Source: Platycnemis pennipes (Eukaryota; Arthropoda; Insecta; Odonata; Platycnemididae). From it: a DNA stretch of 64,000 nucleotides. Within the stretch, counting starts at the first letter, position 1. Each line of letters opens with the position of its first letter. The translations under genes and the position numbers were made by a program. Under the pieces are notes generated by a model, which saw only the letters and a list, made by a program, of their open reading frames with translations, had not been told where the DNA came from and ran no database searches. Where the stretch lies: NCBI GenBank assembly GCA_933228895.1, contig OW121854.1, forward strand, positions 6,203,131 through 6,267,130, read 5' to 3'. Of the stretch, positions 57,265 through 64,000 are shown piece by piece.

Positions 57265-58450
57265 TTTGTGTTCACCTATAGGTTACTATTGTAAGAAATA
57301 ATTAAATATCTATAACAAATAAGTCTTTTTTGGACCATTGTTCTTAACGTATTCAACATTTCCGATGCTTATATCAAGAATTTTGGGGTAATTTATACCA
57401 GCTAAACGTTATCCTTATATTGTTACGTAAAATGTTTATCATGTCATTTGCTCAATCAACAGTATATTATAGCAACGGTTGTTATTTTATATATCAATAC
57501 AATTATTTGGTTGGAGGGTAAAAGCTGCTACATGAAAAAATTGCGATGAACCATACGTAATCAAACTGGTGAAATATCCTAGCTCTCGCCGGATAACCTG
57601 AAGATCATGATTTAACGGTGATAATCAGGGAATCGGTTCATTGAATGATCGGACTGTACTGACATCTCATCTAGACATGCCCAGGGTCGAGTCTCGGAAT
57701 AGGCAGTATTTCTAATGAGGAAACCTGGCGTTTTCACTCTATTGCTATGTGTGGAGTACTTTAAATGTGCTTCAAAGAGTGAAACTTAAATTGTGGACCC
57801 GTTGGATCCCTTTGTTTTCAGTTTGCTCATATCACCTTCGTACTCTAAAAAAATCTATTAACACTCAAAGTAACGTCCATTCTGGAAGGATAGGAGGAGC
57901 TTTGAATTTCAGCTGTCAGCTCTCGCAGCAACAACCTTGTGGTCATGCATCTAATCCTATGTGGCGAAATAATGGCTTTTTCTCGTAACGAGTTAGATGT
58001 TGCATAGCCTTTACACCTATATCTTAGAGAAAAATAGCCGGGAAATTTCAGCAAATGCCGATTAATTTAGCGAATCTAATGGCCTGTGATGAGTGGGCGA
58101 ATTCTAGCCGGACCTATCCGTTTAAATTAGAACGCTTTTATATTTTCTGAGTGAAATACGTTTACGCGAAAACTACACTTAGTCTGTGTTATCCATTGCT
58201 TTTCATGCAGTGAGAACTTTATCGGTCGTGCAAAGCACCATGGAAAAACTATGAATTTTGTACTTGATACCATGTTGTTGTTCATGGATAAGCCAAGCTT
58301 TCCATAAGAAGTGATCATTGCTGGCTGGCGTAGAAATCAAGTCCTCCCCTCCCTTCCAACTCCTCGATACCTGCATAATATATGCACAAAATATGGAAAA
58401 TAGTCATTTCAAATAACTAGATTCATCTAAGAGAATAATTAATCAGTTAA
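57265..58450. other. Non-coding stretch
   Basis: Nothing recognised. Confidence 0.5.
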
Positions 58451-58454
58451 CTTT

Positions 58455-58635
58455 AATAATAATAATTTCTGTAATGATCACAGGTACCCCCGATTACGAT
58501 CATTGTAATATATATGGACAACACATTTAAAAACACCCATGCCCTGGACAGTTGAGTTCTACCTAGGTGGGACTCGAACCCGCGACCTCCGGAATGGCAG
58601 GCGAGGACTTAACCCCGCCGCCACCGAGGCCGGCT
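58455..58635 (-). mobile_element. tRNA-derived SINE with ATT tail
   Basis: On the minus strand GCCGGCCTCGGTGGCGGCGG is a tRNA-like head. About 45 nt later GGTTCGAGTCC is a perfect Pol III B box. A roughly 100-nt unrelated body follows (TAGAACTCAACTGTCCAGGG...) and a short ATT array (AAATTATTATTATTAAAG) closes it. That head-body-tail order is a complete SINE. Target duplication not certain. Confidence 0.7.
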
Positions 58636-58639
58636 TTAC

Positions 58640-61015
58640 ACTATAGTGTAATTCTGCAGTGTTTTCCTTTTTATCAACAAAGGTACATTTTATTGTTAAA
58701 GTAAATTAGCGTATATCTTACGCGTATCTTATATATGTATTATATAAGTATATATTGCGATGTATATCTTATGTATCATTCCTGTCACCATAACTGGGCA
58801 CGATTTTGATTATTTTACATTTCAGCCTTATCTTCGGTGTAGTTACACTTCGGTTATCCATTCAATGTTCTTATGTCATCTCTCTTGCACTCATTAAACC
58901 AGAAGCGATGTCTCCAGACCATTCAAAGATGTAATATGGAAATGGGTTCGGATATGATTTGAATTTCCCTTCAAAGAACCCCCGCACGTTAACGAACTAA
59001 GGTATTCACTATATCTTTGATATTTTTTTCCTTTACTCGGCGTCCATTGATTGTTCCGTGAATAATCATGGACTGATGAATTCGCTCTACGCTGACTCCT
59101 GAAGATGTAAATCCAATTTCCAAATCGCATGCATTTTGGAAACACTTTCAAATACGAGCGTGTCGTTCTTTGCGTCGGAGAGCGTATTTATCCTGGAACG
59201 AAAGAGGTCGCTGCTAACGACTTCCTCTAAAATATCACTTTAACTTATAAGGAAAGGATAAACTTTTTAAACGGAAAAATAAGTCACCATCTATAACTCG
59301 GGAATATTTCAGGAATTTATTTCCACTACCTTTCTATACTGCTTTTCATCACCCAGGATACCAAAAACATATCCGCATTTTATAATTTCCTACTACGACT
59401 AGACGTGAGAACTCCCTTCGTATTTGGTACGCGAAATTCTCAATCTTTTCTTAACGATAAGCTGCTGCCTTATAAATTACATTTATCCTTTTTACCTCTT
59501 TTTTCTTGCAAAAATAACAACACTTAGCGAGTGAATATTTAGATTGGAACGAGTGCAAAATACATTGCATCATCATTTACAGTTTAATTTTTTTTAGCCA
59601 ATATTTTAATTTTCCCACGCGTAAGACAATGTGGAAGCTAATGATTTAGAAAATGATCACGTAGAGCTGGGGCATGGAGAAAAACGAAAGTCAGCTTGAT
59701 AAACATAACACTGGCGACAAAAGCACTACGTTGGTATCAAGGGCGGAAATACTAGTAACCTATAACAATTTCAGTGGTGCAGCTTCGGTTTCTTGAATTC
59801 CAAAAGTTTTAGTCTTAAGAACTCCAGTTTATTGAGGTTTATTAAGAATGGAGACTGATGTGATATGTTGGCTAATATAACGTATTAGGAGCTGGCCCCA
59901 GTTTTAGAAGTGAATTCGGGGAAAAACGCGCATTTTGAATACTTGTTTCCCTACTTATTGTATCGTAACCGCCAGCGTAAGCTCTTGATACATTGGTTCC
60001 TTAGTAAAAATATGATAACATCTCAAAAATCACTAGGTTTTACTACAAATATAAATTAAAGGTGCATGGAAATACTTTATTTATCGCTTCACAATGGGTT
60101 GAAAATCTAAATGTTCCAACATCAGACGTAAGCGAGGAGGACATGTCAGGAGAAATTATCGATGTGGTTTTTCTCATAGACTAAGAAACTGGAGGTTCAT
60201 AAATTAAGTCGAAAGGAAGTTATGGGCAGGATGCACATCTGCAACAATCTTACTCTGCGATATCTTTTAAGGTCATGTGGCTGGGATTTTGGGCCAACAA
60301 TTAAGTCGATGAATACCGAGAAAGAAGGCAGGAGGAACAGAGGCATGTGTTATATGTGCTTTGGTCCGAGATGCGTACGTCATGGGTGCGGGATAAATGA
60401 TAAACAATCTCATTATAAATATTCTGAGACTCTATTCTCATAATGTAACAGTTTTTCAGACCTCATGACGTGATATGGAGCTGAAATATATAATACTATA
60501 TGGGTTTCAACTCGCACTCTCAAAATATTTCTGGCAAACTTGAGACTAGGTTGCCTTTCTCGCGCCATTTTTAGCTGAAAATTTCTAGTCTCTCCACTAA
60601 GTTCGAATATATTTTGCACTATTTGTTTTGCCTCAGTTCTTTTTTACTAGCACGACGTTATTCCCTGAATTATTTTAACATCTTTTAGCTATCTCATTGA
60701 ACGGAACTAGTCATGGGCTACTCTTTTCAATTTTGTAAATAAGGTGATGCACACGTGTGTGGTGAGAGCTTGGCCTATCTTAGTTCAGTTGTTTAGCAGT
60801 ATTTGATTTCTGCATTTTGTTGAATGAGCGCTTAATTTCATGCAACCCAAGTGAAGGAACTTGGATCCAATAGTAGTTCACCAGGAAAGGAGGGAGTGTT
60901 GGGGAAATCACTGAGGAGGGATGAGTTGGAAAAGGTGCTGCATTTTGATCCCAAATGGCGTTATCGACGGGTAGTTTAGTGTAATTTGTGAACATTTGGG
61001 GAAGATAGCGTAGAT
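58640..61015. other. Non-coding stretch
   Basis: Nothing recognised; short unsupported open frames only (for example 60222-60443). Confidence 0.45.
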
Positions 61016-61020
61016 AAATT

Positions 61021-61260
61021 CACTTTGATAAATTCCACAAATTTATCAAAACCGACCTAGGTTTCGACTAACTCAGTCATTATCAATGGTATTAATAGTG
61101 TCATCAATGATCTTGAGAATGACTTGTGTAACTCGAAACCTAGTTCGGTTTAAATAAATCTGTTGAATTTCACAAAGTAAATTTATTTTTGTTACCAATG
61201 TGTGGCTCCACGAAGCAAAGCCTAGGAATTTGTTATATTTGCCTAGGCATTTCGAATGAT
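61021..61260. repeat. Penelope-like terminal hairpin repeat, copy 2
   Basis: The left arm 61021-61087 contains ACCGACCTAGGTTTCGACTA, then ACTCAGTCATTATC. The right arm 61112-61179 contains the inverted counterpart (GAATGACTTGTGTAACTCGA, then AACCTAGTTCGGTTTA). The arms are about 67 bp, separated by 24 bp. The sequence after the right arm (TTCACAAAGTAAATTTATTT, then GGCTCCACGAAG) matches copy 1 at 55.55 kb. Confidence 0.6.
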
Positions 61261-61264
61261 ACAC

Positions 61265-63675
61265 ATGAGATGGACACGACACTCTGATCTGACGAAAGGG
61301 AAACTACGGAAAACAATGGAGGTGGAGGTGGTGCAGAAGTAGATCGAAAAACTTTTTTTGAGTAAAATGAAACTAACTAAAAAATTTCTGGCTCATGATG
61401 AACAACTTGCAATCGTTGTTTCAATTATTTTCCCCTTATTGTAAAGTGATTAGAGACCCCAAGAAGCTGTTTGTAGCCGAAGCCATCGACTTGGGGTTAC
61501 AACTGTATTTTGATGTCATAATGGCATTTTGACAATTTAATTTGATTGAGAATTTATTTCAGTCCTCGTGACTATCACGAGCTCGAATACATTCGGCATG
61601 GTTGTTATTGGTAGAAAGTTTGTGCGCGCCAATCTGAAACATTTTTCGTTAATCCTCCAAATATCCCGAGACAATAAATCTGTTCCGATTCCATTTTTCA
61701 TCCATACCACACCTTCGTATTGGCGAGAGGGAATTCTTTGCCGTCCGCATCAGAGCACTGATTGGTTACCATTTGTATTTTTCGCTTGGAAAGCGCGGCC
61801 AATGTGTGTCCACCAAAGATGCATTGACGCGCGTGTGCCGGAGCGGGCCCTGACATAACTCACTCCGTGTCCGCTCGCTCGGGTGCGGCGTTGTCCGGCG
61901 TCGGCGATTTACGGCACTTCGAGGATCCGGCGAGGCTGAATCATCGGCGAGGGTGTGGTGCTCGGTCAAAGTAAAAAAGAAAGAAAAGCAAGGCTCCGAG
62001 CGAACCGCTGACTTTGTGCAAGAAGAGACGAAACAAATGATTAATCACGCAATCACGTCTTAATTAATTTAAGGAGCCGCTATCAATACATCCCTAGATG
62101 TTGAAACTCCTTGAATGGGTTGAAATTTGAGCTTATGCTGCTATGTTTTCAAGTCTCCAGATTGATAATTAAAATTTCGCAATTTTTTTATTTCGTCCCA
62201 TTGAGATGATCCGTAAGTTTAAAACTTGAATTGATGCTGCAACTTCTATGCTTCTTAAACTGTCAGCAGCATCAATAAGTTGAAAAGAATGCAAAAGAGA
62301 TTGAAAATAATTTCCATTCCATTGAATAATAGTATGTGTGCTGTATTTTGAAGTTGCCACCATATTTGTTCAACATCAGTGAGGCCTTGTATCTATCAAT
62401 CCAGCATTCGACATCTTCCGTTTTACGTAAATAATTTCCAAAGGGGGAACTCATGATGAAACCCGTGTGTGTATGAAGTCTCTAAGTCAATTCACACAGT
62501 TTACCGAGAAAAAAAATCCCATCCCCGTCGTCACTTTCATATTCGCTCTTAAACACTTGGTTGGAGCTAGATGCAGCCGGGTGATAAACGATGCAACAGC
62601 AGGTTCATTGAACATGTCTATATTCTCCATCGGAGAGCCATACCAAGCCTCCGGAAATCACAATCCCGGATGTTACATTCGTGGGAGGAGGGGACAGCGG
62701 AACAGAACAGTTGAGGGGAGGTTAGCGCAAATGGATATGGTGGCAACTTCAAAATACATCACAATATGTTAAAGTGATCATTGGAGTGACTTTGGATATT
62801 TTTCTCGTTCCTCACGTAAATTTACTCTAAAGTCTTTCTTTTGCATGAAATATTATACGTTAATTCGGTCAATAATATTAAATGTCATTTATGTTTTTAC
62901 GTAACATCCAGTAAATTTAGTTCGTCTTTTTATTAATATCACGAGATTTTCTAGAAGTTTGACAAGCATAAAATTTCAACGTGGTGAAAATTTACATCAT
63001 ATGGGCTGATATATAAAGCAAACGTTACTTGTAAATAACCGTGGCTTTTCAAATATGAGCAGACATTGTTTCATTCAATGAATCATATACCTGGCTATAT
63101 AAGCGTAGAATCCATTACCTCACCTATTAGATCGCTAGTACTGATTACAATTTGATTACCTAACTCTCTCAAATTTTGAGACAAGCAGTTTCAATCATGA
63201 AAGAAAATAATTACATGAAGTCATGTTCGTTTTACCTTTGAACCATTTGCTATATACCTCCTTGGAAAAACGCTAGTTACAACTGAATGTCACTAATCAT
63301 TTTATCCAATTTCCTTGCTATATCGCTAAGATCTTAAAATGCTGTTTAGTGTTCCCCTCTCACTGTAAAATGGGTAGTTATTTAGACTCCTTCAGAAGGT
63401 AATAAAAGCTCAAGAGATAATGTCATCCAAGAAATAAACATCTGAGTGTTAATAGATTGGCTTGCACTATGCTTCGGATTTTGACCTTTCTTTCAATGTG
63501 CTCTCCAGTGAACTAAGTAAATAGGAACTCTTTAAATTTGAACCATGTGTTTCCAGACTTGACTCTGACTTCAGAGGTAACATTCTTTTAGTGAGTGAAC
63601 ATCATTAAAAATATTAAATGTCACATGTAGATATTCTGCTCGCTTAAGAAATGAGATCAAAAAATAAATTTAAAA
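61265..63675. other. Mostly non-coding; small CpG-rich patch at about 61850-61960
   Basis: The CpG-rich patch has overlapping open frames on both strands and no motif. The rest is AT-rich. A long-range inverted repeat within it is listed separately. Confidence 0.4.
62337..62763. repeat. 29-bp inverted repeat pair 370 bp apart
   Basis: TATTTTGAAGTTGCCACCAT(AT) at 62344-62365 and its exact reverse complement at 62735-62756 extend to 29 bp with a single mismatch. No other similarity between the flanks is evident. Possibly the ends of a small inverted-repeat element. Confidence 0.75.
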
Positions 63676-63679
63676 ACAC

Positions 63680-63816
63680 GATTGGCTCAAAATGACCCCT
63701 CTGGGCGTTCTAGTGTTAAAGCTGAGGTGTTAAAAAAATTGGATGTACGTAAACTGCTTTAAGGAAGATTTTTTTATCCCTAGGAGATAGAATGTTACTA
63801 AACTCTTTAACACTAG
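63680..63816. mobile_element. Back-to-back piggyBac-like termini at TTAA
   Basis: CTAGTGTTAA (63710-63719) and TTAACACTAG (63807-63816) are exact inverted copies, each including a TTAA. Read leftwards, the first continues TTAACACTAGAACGCCCAGA and GGGGTCATTTTGA, resembling piggyBac-like terminal repeats. The two termini point away from each other, so this is either two elements or a rearranged one. Confidence 0.4.
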
Positions 63817-64000
63817 AGCCTTATGAGTCTAGTGCTCACGTTCAAGCAAATCCTGTGCATCTGTCAGAGAAGTGAGAAGGGAAATGAATATTCGAACAAA
63901 GTTTCTAATCGTAATTGTAATTCGAAAAAATATTCTAAAATCTTGATAAATCATTGTAAAGATCATTATTTTATCAGCGTAAAAATGACACTTATGTGAC

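Overview
This is a eukaryotic, AT-rich, gene-poor window. It shows no bacterial gene layout. It carries many decayed fragments of non-LTR retrotransposons (LINEs), tRNA-derived SINE heads, Penelope-like fragments, and hAT-, piggyBac- and pogo-type terminal motifs, plus a few short coding-like islands bounded by GT-AG splice signals. The repeat content and short introns suggest an arthropod, probably an insect; I cannot name the species from the sequence alone.

The dominant component is one LINE family whose 3' end recurs at least 13 times, in both orientations. In LINE sense it reads CACCCCCTGCCACACACCCT...GGTGGCTTGCAGGGTATT and ends in a GATGTA-type tail. Several copies extend upstream into the C-terminal end of a reverse transcriptase, which shows it is a LINE 3' end rather than a separate SINE. 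Two insertions have visible 5-6 bp target duplications. An older copy at 9.7-11.2 kb keeps pieces of ORF1 (PHD-like zinc finger, coiled coil) and of the ORF2 endonuclease. A second, unrelated and much younger LINE at 36.57-38.50 kb (minus strand) keeps an uninterrupted 537-codon reverse transcriptase reading frame.

Layout. 0-4.1 kb: featureless. 4.1-5.6 kb: LINE ends, a 114-bp minisatellite, then a GC-rich candidate exon beside a nuclear-receptor-type DR1 site. 7.5-12.7 kb: Penelope and LINE debris. 16.9-19.7 kb: candidate minus-strand exons and a Gly/Asp/Glu-rich open frame split by a 310-bp tandem duplication. 22.5-27.8 kb: a candidate exon, a diverged 540-bp direct duplication, a SINE with inverted arms, and a TATA-containing CpG-rich stretch. 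27.95-29.46 kb: a foldback element with a nested LINE. 32.5 kb: a tRNA-like sequence inside perfect 32-bp inverted repeats. 33-38.5 kb: LINE-in-LINE insertion, retroelement coding fragments and the intact-RT LINE. 41.4-46.2 kb: a MITE and a 3.6-kb element with arms of more than 700 bp. 49.7-51 kb: hAT-like MITE and a GC3-rich candidate terminal exon. 54.6-58.6 kb: LINE, RT and SINE remnants. 61-64 kb: Penelope-like hairpin and piggyBac-like termini.

No host gene could be named. The candidate host exons lie on both strands and could belong to different genes with long introns. The most unusual structures are the tRNA-like hairpin unit, the two long-palindrome elements, and the frame-breaking 310-bp duplication.
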